Source: Terrirubrum flagellatum (GTDB taxonomy: Bacteria; Pseudomonadota; Alphaproteobacteria; Rhizobiales; Beijerinckiaceae). From it: a DNA stretch of 64,000 bases. Below are positions 8,850-18,540 of this stretch, piece by piece. Where the stretch lies: NCBI RefSeq assembly GCF_022059845.1, contig NZ_CP091851.1, positions 1,674,001 to 1,738,000 on the forward strand, read 5' to 3'. Within the stretch, counting starts at the first letter, position 1. Each line of letters starts with the position of its first letter. Under the pieces are notes generated by a model. It was not told the origin of the DNA. It worked only from the letters and a program-made list of their open reading frames with translations, and searched no databases. The position numbers were made by a program, and so were the translations under genes.

Positions 8850-9656
8850 ATGACTGTATCGATTCACGCGATGGCCGTGGTCGACTCGCGCGCCCGGCTT
8901 GGCGAGGGCGTGAAGATTGGGCCCTTCTGCCATGTCGGCCCTGACGTTTCGATCGGCGACAACGTCGAACTCATCAGCCATGTGGTGGTCGCCGGCCGGA
9001 CGAGCATCGGAGCGGGCACGCGCGTGTTTCCCTTCGCCTCGCTCGGGCATCCGCCGCAGGACCTCAAATATCACGGCGAGCCCTCGACGCTTGAGATCGG
9101 CGCGAACTGCGTCATCCGCGAGGGCGTCACCATGAATCCGGGCACCGAGAATGGGCACATGAAGACGGCGGTCGGAGATTCCTGCCTCTTTCTCGCGAAC
9201 AGCCATGTCGGTCACGACTCCATCGTGGCCAACAATGTGGTCTTTTCAAACAATGTGATGCTCGCGGGCCATTGCGTTGTCGGTCAGTATGCGATCCTGA
9301 GCGGCGGCTGCGCGGTGCATCAATATGTCCGCATCGGCGCCTACGCCTTCGTGTCCGGCCTTGCCGGCGTGGTGCGTGATCTCATCCCCTACGGCTCCGT
9401 CATCGGAGCGCCGGCGCATCTCAACGGCCTCAATCTGGTCGGGATCAAGCGGCGGAATTTTTCACGCGAGGCCATTCATGATCTTCGCCGCGCCTATCGA
9501 TTGCTGTTCGCCGAGGAGGGCACGCTGCAGGAGCGCATCGAAGACGTGGCGGGCGAATTCGCCGATCACCCCGTGGTGAGCGAGATTATCGGCTTCATGC
9601 GCGCCGGCGGCGATCGCTCCTTCACGCTGCCGAGGCCGGACGAGTCCTCCTTGTGA
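8850..9656 (+). CDS. lpxA: UDP-N-acetylglucosamine O-acyltransferase
   Basis: LpxA catalyses the first step of lipid A synthesis, adding a 3-hydroxyacyl chain to O-3 of UDP-GlcNAc. The 268-residue product is a left-handed beta-helix with hexapeptide repeats; the active-site region is NPGTENGHMKTAVGD and NSHVGHDS. The C-terminal helical domain binds acyl-ACP. ATG 8850 is chosen over an upstream in-frame ATG at 8799 because that frame runs through the palindromic repeat and because the protein then starts like its homologues. The stop overlaps the GTG of lpxI. Confidence 0.95.
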   Translation: MTVSIHAMAVVDSRARLGEGVKIGPFCHVGPDVSIGDNVELISHVVVAGRTSIGAGTRVFPFASLGHPPQDLKYHGEPSTLEIGANCVIREGVTMNPGTENGHMKTAVGDSCLFLANSHVGHDSIVANNVVFSNNVMLAGHCVVGQYAILSGGCAVHQYVRIGAYAFVSGLAGVVRDLIPYGSVIGAPAHLNGLNLVGIKRRNFSREAIHDLRRAYRLLFAEEGTLQERIEDVAGEFADHPVVSEIIGFMRAGGDRSFTLPRPDESSL

Positions 9657-10525
9657 TCTTCGGCCGGCCGAGCGCTGAATCGGGCCGTGAAGGGCCGATC
9701 GGCGTTCTGTGTTTCGGCGGCGATCTTCCGCTTGCGGTCGCAGAGGCGACGCGCGCGCGCGGACGCGACGTCTTCACCATCGGCTTTCGCGGCCATGCCG
9801 GCTCGGAGATCGAGCGCTTTCCGCACGCCTGGGTGAAGCTCGGCCAGATCGGCCGCTTCTTTCGCCTTGTGCGCCAGCATGCGATACGTCGCATCATCAT
9901 TGTCGGCGCAATCACGCGGCCGGCGTTGCGCGATCTCAGCCTGGATTGGCGAGGCGTATGGGATATTCCGCGCATCGTGCGGATGTTGCGCGGCGGCGGC
10001 GACGATAATGCGTTGAGAGCAATCATCGCCTATTTCGAGGAGAATGGCCTGACCGTGCTGGGCATTTCCGAGATCGCTCCTGAATTGCTCGCCGCAGCGG
10101 GCGATCTTGGCTCCGTCCGGCTGAGCGAAGACGAGCGCGCCAACGCCGCGATCGGTCTTGCCGTTCTCGACGCTCTGTCGCCATTCGACGCCGGCCAGGC
10201 TTGCGTCGTGATCGATGGGCGGCCTGTCGCGATCGAGGGCGCGGAAGGCACTGACGCCATGATCGCGCGTGTAGCGGAAATGCGCGCCAACGGCAGGCTG
10301 CGGCTGCAAGGCCGATGTGGGGTGCTGGTGAAGGCTGCTAAGAAGGGACAGGATCTGCGTGTCGATTTGCCGACCATCGGTCCGCGCACGATTGAGAATG
10401 CGCTGGCGGCGCAGTTGGCTGGAGTCGCCGTCGAATCCGGGAAATCGTTGATCGCCGATCGTGAGAACTGCCTGGCGACAGCGGATCGCGCCGGCATCGC
10501 GGTCGTCGGACTTTCGCGCGCGTGA
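9653..10525 (+). CDS. lpxI: UDP-2,3-diacylglucosamine pyrophosphatase LpxI
   Basis: LpxI replaces LpxH in alphaproteobacteria and hydrolyses UDP-2,3-diacylglucosamine to lipid X and UMP. The 290-residue sequence has the family start (GVLCFGGDLPLAVAEA), the GRFFRLVRQH region and a C-terminal domain with VLVKAAKKGQDLRVDLPTIG. The start is GTG within a GTGA overlap with lpxA, and the same overlap couples it to lpxB, so the lpxA-lpxI-lpxB block is translationally coupled. Confidence 0.94.
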   Translation: MIFGRPSAESGREGPIGVLCFGGDLPLAVAEATRARGRDVFTIGFRGHAGSEIERFPHAWVKLGQIGRFFRLVRQHAIRRIIIVGAITRPALRDLSLDWRGVWDIPRIVRMLRGGGDDNALRAIIAYFEENGLTVLGISEIAPELLAAAGDLGSVRLSEDERANAAIGLAVLDALSPFDAGQACVVIDGRPVAIEGAEGTDAMIARVAEMRANGRLRLQGRCGVLVKAAKKGQDLRVDLPTIGPRTIENALAAQLAGVAVESGKSLIADRENCLATADRAGIAVVGLSRA

Positions 10526-11718
10526 ATGACGGCATGAGTGGTGAAGCGCGCCCGCTCAGGCTCGCGCTCATCTCGGGCGAAGCTTCGGGGGACGCGCTTG
10601 CTGCGAGTCTCGTGCGCGAGCTGCACGGGCGCGGGGTCGCGTTCGAACTCATCGGCGTCGGCGGCGCGGCGCTCGAAACGGAAGGGCTGAAGAGCTTCTT
10701 CCCGCAGACCGATATCGCGATCATGGGCGTCGCCGCAGTCCTGCAGCGCCTGCCGCTGCTGCTGCGACGCATTTCGGAAACCGCGCGTACGATTGCAGAT
10801 GCGAAGCCCGATCTGCTGCTGACGATCGACGCGCCCGATTTCTGCCTGCGCGTCGCGAAGAAGGTGCGCGCGCGTGCGCCTGGGATTCCGATCGCGCATT
10901 GGATCTGTCCGACGGTCTGGGCCTGGCGGCCGAAGCGCGCGCGGCGAATGAAGCCGCACGTCGATCGCGTGCTGTGCTTCCTGCCGTTCGAGCCCGAAGA
11001 ATTGCGCAAGCTCGACGGCCCGCCGGGCGTCTATGTCGGCCATCCCCTGATCGAACGCCTCTCGGATTTCAGGCCGCAGACCGACGAAGAGCGTGTGGCG
11101 CGCGCTGATGCGTCGGCGCCGGAAATCCTGTTGCTGCCGGGCAGCCGCCGCTCCGAGGTCTCGCGATTGATCTCCATTTTCGGCGAGGTCACGGCGAGAA
11201 TTGCGCGAGACTTTCCGCAGGCGCGCTTCTCGCTTCCGGTCGCGCCGCATGTTCGCGAGCTGGTCGCGAATGGCGTTCGGACCTGGTCGACGCCGGTTTC
11301 CCTTCTCGATGGGGAGCAGGCGAAGCTCGCCGCATTCCGTCGTGCGCGCGTCGCGCTCGCCGCGTCAGGCACGGTGACGCTGGAGCTTGCGCTGGCGAAG
11401 ATTCCGACCGTTGGCGTCTATCGGCTGGCGGAATGGGAAGCGATGATCGCGCGCCGTCTGTTGCGTGTTCACTCCGTTCTCATGTCCAATCTCGTGCTCG
11501 GCGAGAATGCGGTTCCCGAACTGTTGCAGGAAAACTGCACGCCCGACGCGATCATGGCGGTGCTGTCGCCGTTGATTGGGGAGTCTTCTGCGCGCGCGGC
11601 GCAACTCGCGGCCTTCGACAGGATCGAAGCGAAGATGCGAAGCGACGGCGCGAGCCCGAGCGCGCATGTCGCGGACGAAATCCTTGGCATGATCGCGAAA
11701 ATAAAAACGCCGCGCTGA
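10522..11718 (+). CDS. lpxB: Lipid-A-disaccharide synthase
   Basis: This GT19 glycosyltransferase condenses lipid X with UDP-2,3-diacylglucosamine to form the lipid A disaccharide on the inner leaflet. The LALISGEASGD start, PTVWAWRPKRARRM and LLPGSRRSEV motifs identify it. GTG at 10522 overlaps the lpxI stop (GTGA); an ATG at 10534 is an alternative start. The stop codon itself lies in the loop of a terminator-type hairpin. The remaining lipid A genes lpxC, lpxK and lpxL are not in the window. Confidence 0.94.
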   Translation: MNDGMSGEARPLRLALISGEASGDALAASLVRELHGRGVAFELIGVGGAALETEGLKSFFPQTDIAIMGVAAVLQRLPLLLRRISETARTIADAKPDLLLTIDAPDFCLRVAKKVRARAPGIPIAHWICPTVWAWRPKRARRMKPHVDRVLCFLPFEPEELRKLDGPPGVYVGHPLIERLSDFRPQTDEERVARADASAPEILLLPGSRRSEVSRLISIFGEVTARIARDFPQARFSLPVAPHVRELVANGVRTWSTPVSLLDGEQAKLAAFRRARVALAASGTVTLELALAKIPTVGVYRLAEWEAMIARRLLRVHSVLMSNLVLGENAVPELLQENCTPDAIMAVLSPLIGESSARAAQLAAFDRIEAKMRSDGASPSAHVADEILGMIAKIKTPR

Positions 11719-11728
11719 GCGCGGCGTT
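11706..11728. terminator. Bidirectional terminator hairpin containing the lpxB stop codon
   Basis: AACGCCGCGC and GCGCGGCGTT form a perfect 10-bp stem whose three-base loop is the lpxB TGA. On the minus strand the stem is followed by TTTTTAT, a good U-tract for gltA transcripts. On the plus strand it is followed by a weaker CTTATCATATT. It separates the convergent lpxB and gltA genes, whose stops are 39 bp apart. Confidence 0.75.
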
Positions 11729-11756
11729 CTTATCATATTGTAAAAACGCGCGCTGC

Positions 11757-13049
11757 TTAGCGGCGCTGCGCCATTGGCGAATATTCGCGGCGCGCGGAGC
11801 CGGTGTAGAGCTGACGCGGACGGCCGATCTTCTGGCTCGGATCCTCGATCATCTCTTTCCACTGCGCGATCCAGCCGACGGTGCGCGCCAGCGCGAACAG
11901 CACGGTGAACATCGTGGTCGGGAAGCCCATCGCCTTCAGCGTGATGCCGGAATAGAAATCGACGTTGGGATAGAGCTTCTTCTCGATGAAATATTCATCG
12001 TGCAGCGCGATGCGCTCGAGCTCGATCGCGATGTCGAGCAATGGGTCATCCTTGACGCCGAGTTCGGCGAGCACCTCATGCGTCGTCTTCTGCATGATCT
12101 TGGCGCGCGGATCGTAGTTCTTGTAGACGCGATGGCCGAAGCCCATCAGGCGGAACGGATCGTTCTTGTCCTTCGCCTTGGCGATATATTTCGGGATGTT
12201 TTCGACATGCCCGATCTCCTCGAGCATCTTGAGCGCCGCTTCGTTCGCGCCGCCGTGAGCGGGACCCCAGAGGCAGGCGATGCCAGCCGCGATGCAGGCG
12301 AAGGGGTTGGCGCCTGACGAACCCGCGAGACGCACCGTCGAGGTCGATGCGTTCTGCTCGTGATCGGCGTGGAGGATGAAGATGCGGTCGAGCGCGCGCG
12401 AAAGCACCTTGTTGACCTGATATTCCTCCGCCGGAACGGCGAAACACATGCGCAGGAAGTTCGAGGTGTAGTCGAGCGAGTTGAGCGGATAAACGAAGGG
12501 CTGGCCGATCGAATATTTGAACGCCATGGCCGCCAGCGTCGGCACTTTCGCGATCATCCGCATCGACGCGACCATGCGCTGCGTCTCGTCGGTGATGTCG
12601 GTGGAGTCGTGATAGAAGGCCGACAGCGCGCCGACGGCGGCGACCATCACCGCCATGGGATGGGCGTCGCGGCGGAAGCCCTGGAAGAAGCGCTGCATCT
12701 GGTCGTGCACCATGGTGTGGCGCGTGACGCGATAATCGAAGTCAGCCTTCTGCGCGGCGGTCGGCAGTTCGCCGTAGAGCAGGAGGTAACAGGTCTCGAG
12801 AAAGTCGCCATGCTCGGCGAGCTGTTCAATGGGAAAGCCGCGATAGAGCAGAATGCCTTCGTCGCCATCGATGTAGGTGATCTTCGACTCGCACGCTGCG
12901 GTCGAGGTGAAACCGGGATCGTAGGTGAACATGCCCGACTGGGCGTAGAGCTTGCCGATATCGATGACAGACGGCCCGACGCTCCCGCTCTTCACCGGCA
13001 GATCGAGTGAGTTGTCGCCGAATTTCACCGAAGTCACGGGAGCAGACAT
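11757..13049 (-). CDS. gltA: Citrate synthase
   Basis: Type II hexameric citrate synthase condenses oxaloacetate and acetyl-CoA at the entry of the TCA cycle. The 430 residues carry the [14 protein letters not shown] and [12 protein letters not shown] segments with the active-site His residues, and [14 protein letters not shown]. The N-terminal region with the regulatory-type domain ([21 protein letters not shown]) is intact. It is transcribed toward lpxB and ends at the shared terminator. It is presumably supplied by the PDH complex and PEP carboxylase encoded later in the window. Confidence 0.96.
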   Translation of the reverse strand: MSAPVTSVKFGDNSLDLPVKSGSVGPSVIDIGKLYAQSGMFTYDPGFTSTAACESKITYIDGDEGILLYRGFPIEQLAEHGDFLETCYLLLYGELPTAAQKADFDYRVTRHTMVHDQMQRFFQGFRRDAHPMAVMVAAVGALSAFYHDSTDITDETQRMVASMRMIAKVPTLAAMAFKYSIGQPFVYPLNSLDYTSNFLRMCFAVPAEEYQVNKVLSRALDRIFILHADHEQNASTSTVRLAGSSGANPFACIAAGIACLWGPAHGGANEAALKMLEEIGHVENIPKYIAKAKDKNDPFRLMGFGHRVYKNYDPRAKIMQKTTHEVLAELGVKDDPLLDIAIELERIALHDEYFIEKKLYPNVDFYSGITLKAMGFPTTMFTVLFALARTVGWIAQWKEMIEDPSQKIGRPRQLYTGSARREYSPMAQRR

Positions 13050-13181
13050 GGCGGGTGCTTTCTTTGAGATAAAATCAAGCAGAAGAAGCCGCGAAAAGCA
13101 GGCCTCCGCGCGGCGATTGTGCAGCGCCGCAAGCTAGCGCGAAGGCGAGGGGGGTTCAAGCATGCGGGGTGGGCCCGCCGA

Positions 13182-14609
13182 TCACGCCGACGGGAGCTGA
13201 TCCCCAAGCCGCGCCAGCGTTTCCTCGCGGCCAAGCACCGACATGACATCGAACAGGCCCGGCGAGGTCGAGCGGCCGGTGAGCGCGGCGCGCAGCGGCT
13301 GGGCCGCCTGGCCGAGTTTCACGCCGGCCTCCTCGGCGTAGGTTCGCACGACCGACTCGGTGCCCGCGTTCGACCAGTCATTCAGCGCCGACAGGCGGGG
13401 ATGGATCGCGGCGATGCGGGCGCGCCCGGTCTCGTCGAGCAGGGCGCGCGCCTTGTCCTCGATCTGCAGCGGCCGCGCAGCGTAGAGGTAGTAGGCCGAC
13501 TGGATGAGCTCCACCAATGTCTTGGCGCGCTCTTTCAGGCCGGGCATCGCGGCGACAAGTTTCGCCCGCAGATCAGGCGAAAGCGACTTCGGCGCGCCGA
13601 CCTTCTCGGGAAGATAAGGCAAGAGCTTTTCGATCTCCCCGACGAGTTCTTCGTCGCCGGCCTGCCTGATGTAGAGGCCGTTGAGATTCTCGAGCTTGGC
13701 GAAATCAAAGCGCGACGGCGAACGGCCAATGCCTTTCACATCGAACGCCTCGATCATCTCGTCGGTCGAGAAGATCTCGCGATCGCCCGAGGCCCAGCCG
13801 AGACGGACGAGATAGTTGCGCAGCGCTGGCGGCCGGTAGCCCATCTCGCGATAGGCCTCGACGCCGAGCGCGCCGTGACGCTTCGACAGCTTGGCGCCGT
13901 CGGGCCCGTGGATCAGCGGGATGTGCGACATCGAGGGCACGCTCCAGCCGAGGCCCTGATAGATCTGCGTCTGCCGCGCCGCGTTGGTGAGATGGTCGTC
14001 GCCGCGAATGATGTGCGTGACGCCCATATCGTGATCATCGACCACCACGGCGAGCATGTAGGTCGGCGTGCCGTCTGAACGCAGCAGCACGAGATCGTCG
14101 AGATTCTTGTTGTCCCAGACGACGCGGCCCTGCACCTCGTCCTCGACGGCCGTTTCGCCGTCGACCGGCGCGCGCAGACGAATGACCGGCTTCACGCCCG
14201 CCGGCGCCTCAGCCGGATCACGGTCGCGCCAGCGGCCGTCATAGCGCATCGGCCGGCCCTCGCGGCGCGCGGTCTCGCGCATCTCCTCCAGCTCCTGCGG
14301 CGACGCGTAGCAGTAATAGGCGCCGCCGCTTTTCAGCAGCTCCTTGGCGATCTCGCGATGCCGCGCCGCGCGCGCGAACTGAAAGATCACGTCGCCGTCC
14401 CAGTCGAGGCCGAGCCATTTCAGCCCGTCGATGATCGCCTCGATGGCGGCGTCGGTCGAACGTTCGCGATCGGTGTCCTCGATGCGCAGCAGCATCTTGC
14501 CGCCGGTGTGGCGGGCGTAGAGCCAGTTGAAGAGGGCCGTGCGCGCGCCGCCGATATGGAGAAAACCGGTGGGGGACGGGGCAAAACGGGTGACGACGGA
14601 AGACGACAT
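13182..14609 (-). CDS. gltX: Glutamyl-tRNA synthetase
   Basis: This class I aminoacyl-tRNA synthetase charges tRNA-Glu, and in many alphaproteobacteria also tRNA-Gln, which GatCAB then amidates. The HIGH-type motif is HIGG (residues 18-21 in [14 protein letters not shown]) and the KMSKS-type motif is KLSKRHGA. The helical anticodon-binding C-terminal domain is present. ATG 14609 gives the normal start [15 protein letters not shown] (475 aa); an upstream in-frame ATG at 14642 only adds an unconserved tail. It lies 132 bp upstream of gltA on the same strand. Confidence 0.95.
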   Translation of the reverse strand: MSSSVVTRFAPSPTGFLHIGGARTALFNWLYARHTGGKMLLRIEDTDRERSTDAAIEAIIDGLKWLGLDWDGDVIFQFARAARHREIAKELLKSGGAYYCYASPQELEEMRETARREGRPMRYDGRWRDRDPAEAPAGVKPVIRLRAPVDGETAVEDEVQGRVVWDNKNLDDLVLLRSDGTPTYMLAVVVDDHDMGVTHIIRGDDHLTNAARQTQIYQGLGWSVPSMSHIPLIHGPDGAKLSKRHGALGVEAYREMGYRPPALRNYLVRLGWASGDREIFSTDEMIEAFDVKGIGRSPSRFDFAKLENLNGLYIRQAGDEELVGEIEKLLPYLPEKVGAPKSLSPDLRAKLVAAMPGLKERAKTLVELIQSAYYLYAARPLQIEDKARALLDETGRARIAAIHPRLSALNDWSNAGTESVVRTYAEEAGVKLGQAAQPLRAALTGRSTSPGLFDVMSVLGREETLARLGDQLPSA

Positions 14610-14731
14610 GGGCTGACGGCGAACGGCGCGACAGGCGCGCATGGATAAGGAGCGGCGCGGTTAGCACGCTTGCGCCGCCGCGTTAAGCGGAAGAACGTGG
14701 CGCTTTGGGGACCGGCGGGAACCGGCGGGCG

Positions 14732-17032
14732 ATGAAGGGGCGGGCGCAGGCGAAAGCGATCGCTGCGGCGGCGGGCCGCGCGCGCCGCGACGGCGTGCTC
14801 TGGCCGTTCCTGCTTGGGCTTCTCGCGGACGGATGGAGCGCGCTCGTCGGCTGGCTGGCGGCGGACGCCGCCGAGAGACGGCTGTTTCTGTGGTTGCCGG
14901 TGGCGATGGGCGCTGGCGTCATCCTCTATTTCGCCGCCGATGGCGAACCCGCGATGGTCGCGCCTGTCATCGGCTGCGCGATCTTCGCGACCATCGCCTT
15001 TGTGGTCCGGGGTCAGCCGGTCGCGTTTCCGGTTTGCGTCGGCCTTGCAGCGGTTTTCGCAGGCTTTCTCTCGGCCTCGTGGCGCGCCGCGCGGGTCGCC
15101 GCGCCGCGCATCGAGCGCATAACGACCGCAGCGGTGACCGGCTATATCGAGGTGCTCGATCGAAGGCCGGATGGCGCGCGAATTCTCCTGCGCGTCTCAT
15201 CGATCGAGGGGTTGAAGCCAGAGCAGGCGCCCTATCGAATCCGCGTCACCACGAAGCAGCCGCCGACGGCGCAGCCGGGCGATCTCGTGAAATTCGGCGC
15301 GCGCCTCTTGCCGCCTCCTGAGCCGCCGCGCCCCGGCGCCTATGATTTCGGGCGCGACGCCTATTTCAAAGGAATCGGAGGCGTCGGCAGCGCGCCGGGC
15401 GCCGTTGGCCCTGCGATCGCGGGGCCGCCTCCGCCTTGGGATGTCGTGGTCTTCGCGGCGATCGATCGCAAGCGCAATGAACTCACCGATCGCATGGTCC
15501 GCGCCATCGGCGGACAGGCAGGCGCGCTCGCCGCGGCGCTTGTCACCGGCAAGCGCGATCTGATTTCTGATCAGACCAACGACGCGCTGCGCGCGGCGGG
15601 CGTCTATCACATCGTCTCGGTGTCGGGCCTGCATATGGTGCTCGCCGCCGGCGCCTTCTTCTGGGCCGCGCGCGCGATCCTCGCCTTGATCCCGGCGATC
15701 GCGCTCGCCTGGCCGGTGAAGAAAATCGGCGCTGTTCTCGCGATGATCGGGGCGACGGCCTATTGCCTGTTCACGGGCTCCGAGGTCGCGACCGAACGCT
15801 CGCTGATCATGATCCTCGTGATGCTCGGCGCTGTGCTCGCCGATCGTCCCGCGCTCGCCATGCGCAATCTTGCGGTCTCGGCGCTGATCACATTGGCGCG
15901 CGAGCCCGAGACGCTGACGGGGCCGAGCTTCCAGATGTCCTACGCCGCCGTCGCCGGCCTCGTCGCGCTGGCGGAATGGCAACGCGATCGCGCGTCGAGC
16001 GACGAGCGCGACAAGCAGAGCGCTTTCGCGACATTGAGCAGCCATGTCTGGCTCTGGCTCGCGGGATTGTTTGTCACCACCATCGTGGCGACGCTCGCGA
16101 CAGCGCCCTATTCCGCATTTCATTTTCAACGTTTGAATCCATGGGGACTGATCGGCAACACGCTCGCGCTGCCCTTCGTCTCCTTCATCGTGATGCCGGC
16201 GGCGGTCGTGGGCGTGCTGCTCTGGCCGTTCGGTCTTGATGGCTGGGTATGGACCCTGATGGGTTGGGGAACAGCTCCCGTGATCACGGTCTCGCAGGCG
16301 GTCGCCAATCTGCAGGGATCGGTCACCGCGTTGCGCGCGTTCGGTCCCGCTGCGGTGTTGCTGACGACGCTCGCGCTTGTCTGGTTCGTTATTTGGCGCA
16401 CGCCCTTGCGTTGGGCCGCGATCGCGCCCGCGCTGGTTGGCGCGATTCTGATGACGCGCGGCGAGCCGGTCGATTTCTTCATTGCGCGCGGCGGGCAGGG
16501 CGCGGCCTTCCGCGGCGCTGACAACAGGCTCGTCATTCTTGGCGACGCCTCGCGTTTCGATGTCGGCTTCTGGCTGCAGGCGGACGGCGATCTGCGCGGC
16601 GCCTCCGAGCCTTCGCTCAAAACAGGCGTGAAATGCGATCGGCTCGGCTGCACCGGTGCGGATCGCGCCGGCCGCACCATCGTCTGGATCAAGGATGAGC
16701 GCGCATTTCCCGAGGATTGCCGGCGCGCGCATTTCATCATCACCAGGCTTGCTGCGCCCGGCTGGTGCAATGATCCGCTGATCGCCGATCGCAAGACCAG
16801 CGACGATTATGGCGCGATGGTGGTGAAGTTCAGAGGCGATGAGCCTGACGTTATTGGCGTGCGCTCGCCGGATACGCGACGGCCATGGCAGGCGCCGCTA
16901 CGAACCGCCAACGCCGCGCCCGCTCCGCCGCCTGCAGCAGTTGAAACGCCGCAGCGACCTGCAACGACGCCGCGACCGCGCTCACGCGATCCGACGCCCG
17001 AACATCCCGAAGACGGCGATCCCGATCAGTAG
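14732..17032 (+). CDS. ComEC/Rec2-type membrane protein
   Basis: This polytopic membrane protein (766 aa from ATG 14732; an in-frame TTG at 14705 would add nine residues) contains the ComEC/Rec2 competence domain with the conserved core [12 protein letters not shown] and [12 protein letters not shown]. In competent bacteria ComEC is the inner-membrane DNA channel. The C-terminal part (from about residue 580) is soluble and lacks an obvious metallo-beta-lactamase HxHxDH motif, as in many alphaproteobacterial members; it ends in a Pro/Arg-rich tail. The stop overlaps the lexA stop by seven bases in convergent orientation. Confidence 0.85.
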   Translation: MKGRAQAKAIAAAAGRARRDGVLWPFLLGLLADGWSALVGWLAADAAERRLFLWLPVAMGAGVILYFAADGEPAMVAPVIGCAIFATIAFVVRGQPVAFPVCVGLAAVFAGFLSASWRAARVAAPRIERITTAAVTGYIEVLDRRPDGARILLRVSSIEGLKPEQAPYRIRVTTKQPPTAQPGDLVKFGARLLPPPEPPRPGAYDFGRDAYFKGIGGVGSAPGAVGPAIAGPPPPWDVVVFAAIDRKRNELTDRMVRAIGGQAGALAAALVTGKRDLISDQTNDALRAAGVYHIVSVSGLHMVLAAGAFFWAARAILALIPAIALAWPVKKIGAVLAMIGATAYCLFTGSEVATERSLIMILVMLGAVLADRPALAMRNLAVSALITLAREPETLTGPSFQMSYAAVAGLVALAEWQRDRASSDERDKQSAFATLSSHVWLWLAGLFVTTIVATLATAPYSAFHFQRLNPWGLIGNTLALPFVSFIVMPAAVVGVLLWPFGLDGWVWTLMGWGTAPVITVSQAVANLQGSVTALRAFGPAAVLLTTLALVWFVIWRTPLRWAAIAPALVGAILMTRGEPVDFFIARGGQGAAFRGADNRLVILGDASRFDVGFWLQADGDLRGASEPSLKTGVKCDRLGCTGADRAGRTIVWIKDERAFPEDCRRAHFIITRLAAPGWCNDPLIADRKTSDDYGAMVVKFRGDEPDVIGVRSPDTRRPWQAPLRTANAAPAPPPAAVETPQRPATTPRPRSRDPTPEHPEDGDPDQ

Positions 17033-17724
17033 CGACGCATGAGCGTGACGAGACGGCCCTGGATGCGCACCCGGTCGGGTCCGAGAACGCGCGTCTCGTA
17101 AGCCGGATTCGCCGCCTCCAGCGCGATCGAGGAACCACGCTTGCGCAGGCGTTTCAGCGTCGCTTCCTCGTCGTCGATCAGCGCAACGACGATGTCGCCA
17201 TTGTCGGCCGTGTCCTGCTTCTTGATGATCACGGTGTCGCCGTCATTGATGCCGGCCTCGATCATGGAGTCGCCGCGCACCTCAAGCGCGAAATGCTCGC
17301 CAAGGCCCAGCATATCGGCCGGCATGCCGATCGTGCTGCTGCGCGTCTGGATGGCCGAGATCGGCGTGCCCGCGGCGATGCGGCCCATGATCGGGATCGA
17401 GACGATGTCGGCGCCACGCGGCGATTCCGCCGCCTTTGGCTTCACCTTGCCGAGATTGCCCTCGATGACGCTGGGCTTGAAGCCGCGCGGGGCGTTGTGC
17501 GGGGTCGTCGCCTCCGGCAGCCTGAGCACCTCCAGCGCGCGGGCCCGGTTCGGCAGGCGGCGGATGAAGCCGCGCTCCTCCAGAGCGAGGATCAACCGGT
17601 GGATGCCCGACTTGGACTTCAGATCGAGCGCCTCCTTCATTTCGTCGAAGGATGGAGGCACGCCTGATTCGCGCAGCCTCACATCAATGAAGCGAAGCAG
17701 TTCAATCTGTTTGCGCGTCAGCAT
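17026..17724 (-). CDS. lexA: SOS repressor LexA
   Basis: LexA represses DNA-repair genes until RecA filaments trigger self-cleavage. The 232-residue product starts [14 protein letters not shown] with the winged HTH (about 1-65). The cleavage site is Ala118-Gly119 (GRIAAGTP), and the serine-lysine dyad is Ser153 (GDSM) and Lys191 (ATLKRL). ATG 17724 matches family starts; an upstream ATG at 17754 is less likely. A perfect GTTC-N7-GTTC box lies 72 bp upstream, so autoregulation is expected. The moaC-moeA-lexA-comEC order is typical of Rhizobiales. Confidence 0.95.
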   Translation of the reverse strand: MLTRKQIELLRFIDVRLRESGVPPSFDEMKEALDLKSKSGIHRLILALEERGFIRRLPNRARALEVLRLPEATTPHNAPRGFKPSVIEGNLGKVKPKAAESPRGADIVSIPIMGRIAAGTPISAIQTRSSTIGMPADMLGLGEHFALEVRGDSMIEAGINDGDTVIIKKQDTADNGDIVVALIDDEEATLKRLRKRGSSIALEAANPAYETRVLGPDRVRIQGRLVTLMRRY

Positions 17725-17771
17725 CGCAAAGGTCCCGTCTGGCCGTTTCGACAATCATCCAGGAATCATCG

Positions 17772-17786
17772 AAACAAATCACGAAC
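17772..17786 (+). promoter_or_regulatory. Imperfect second LexA-type box
   Basis: AAAC (17772-17775), seven bases, then GAAC (17783-17786) matches the GAAC-N7-GAAC direct repeat with a single G-to-A change. It sits between the perfect box and the lexA start, where a repressor could bind cooperatively. By sequence alone it could be chance. Confidence 0.35.
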
Positions 17787-17795
17787 AGGATACGC

Positions 17796-17810
17796 GTTCT
17801 TGCTGTGTTC
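17796..17810 (-). promoter_or_regulatory. LexA (SOS) box, GTTC-N7-GTTC
   Basis: GTTC at 17796-17799 and GTTC at 17807-17810 are separated by exactly seven bases, which is the alphaproteobacterial LexA operator. It lies 71-86 bp upstream of the lexA start and 107 bp upstream of the divergent gene at 17917, so it could act on both. A weaker copy with one mismatch (AAAC-N7-GAAC) lies at 17772-17786. Confidence 0.85.
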
Positions 17811-17916
17811 CGCAAGCGGCTGCTATGCACGTCCTTGGCTGGCCTTGCATTTTCGCCGCTGCGATGATTGCGGAAAGAGGCGATGGCGCTTGCAGGCGCC
17901 AAACTGGAGGCGGGGG

Positions 17917-18528
17917 ATGGGAGAGGCCGCGACAAGCGGACCGGGCGTGCTGGCGTCCTTCGGGTTGGGCGGATGGGGCAGCGTCCTCGGTTTCGTCTGG
18001 CTGGGGCTGCTCGTCCTGACCGCGCTGTTTCTCGGCTTCCGGCTGTTGCAGGCTTCGCGGCGCGGCGCAGCGGACGCGCTGGCCCGCGACGCCGAGCGCG
18101 CCACCCAGGCGCTTGAGCGGTCGTCGCAGCGCATGCCGCTGCTCGAACTCATCAACCGCGCCGCGCGCAAAGGCTGGGACATCACGGGCAAGAGCATCGA
18201 GATCATGGATTTCCTGCAGGCTCTCAGACAGGCCTGCGGCGACAGTCAGATTCGGTGCTGGGGTCGCCCCGTGTCCAACGCGCCGCTGGAGGCGATGCGC
18301 ACCGAGCTTCATCGACCGATCCCGGCCGGCCATTGGCGCGACTTCGAGTTCGATCTCGATACGATCGTGGCGAAGGCGGACAATTTCGACACCAAGACCT
18401 GCAATCTCAGGCAGAGCAAGCGCAACGCCGGCGGCTATGTCGACATCTATGTCGATGGGCAGGCGGCGCTCGACTGGCTCGACGACACGGCGCCGCGCTA
18501 TCACCGCGTCACGCGCCACCCGATGTGA
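17917..18528 (+). CDS. Uncharacterised single-pass membrane protein divergent from lexA
   Basis: I do not recognise a family. The 203-residue protein has one TM helix (about residues 21-43), a basic stretch after it, and about 150 residues of mixed soluble sequence with Trp and Cys residues (HWRDFEFDLD, YVDIYVDGQAALDWLDD). ATG 17917 is chosen because GGAGG lies eight to twelve bases upstream; upstream in-frame sequence exists back to about 17800 but would overlap the LexA box. It is divergent from lexA and shares its regulatory region, so SOS control is possible. It converges with moeA, with 12 bp between stops. Confidence 0.7.
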   Translation: MGEAATSGPGVLASFGLGGWGSVLGFVWLGLLVLTALFLGFRLLQASRRGAADALARDAERATQALERSSQRMPLLELINRAARKGWDITGKSIEIMDFLQALRQACGDSQIRCWGRPVSNAPLEAMRTELHRPIPAGHWRDFEFDLDTIVAKADNFDTKTCNLRQSKRNAGGYVDIYVDGQAALDWLDDTAPRYHRVTRHPM

Positions 18529-18540
18529 GCGCGCCGAAAG

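Noticed and set aside
15197-16732. Long open frame on the minus strand opposite comEC (511 codons)
   Set aside because: It is antisense to a strongly supported gene; the translation is Arg/His-rich with no family pattern, as expected from high-GC third positions. The same holds for frames opposite ppc (43300-45981), pyrG (30111-31625), eno (42024-43184), gltA (11433-13010), the ABC-F gene (60239-61762) and the region 62493-63920.
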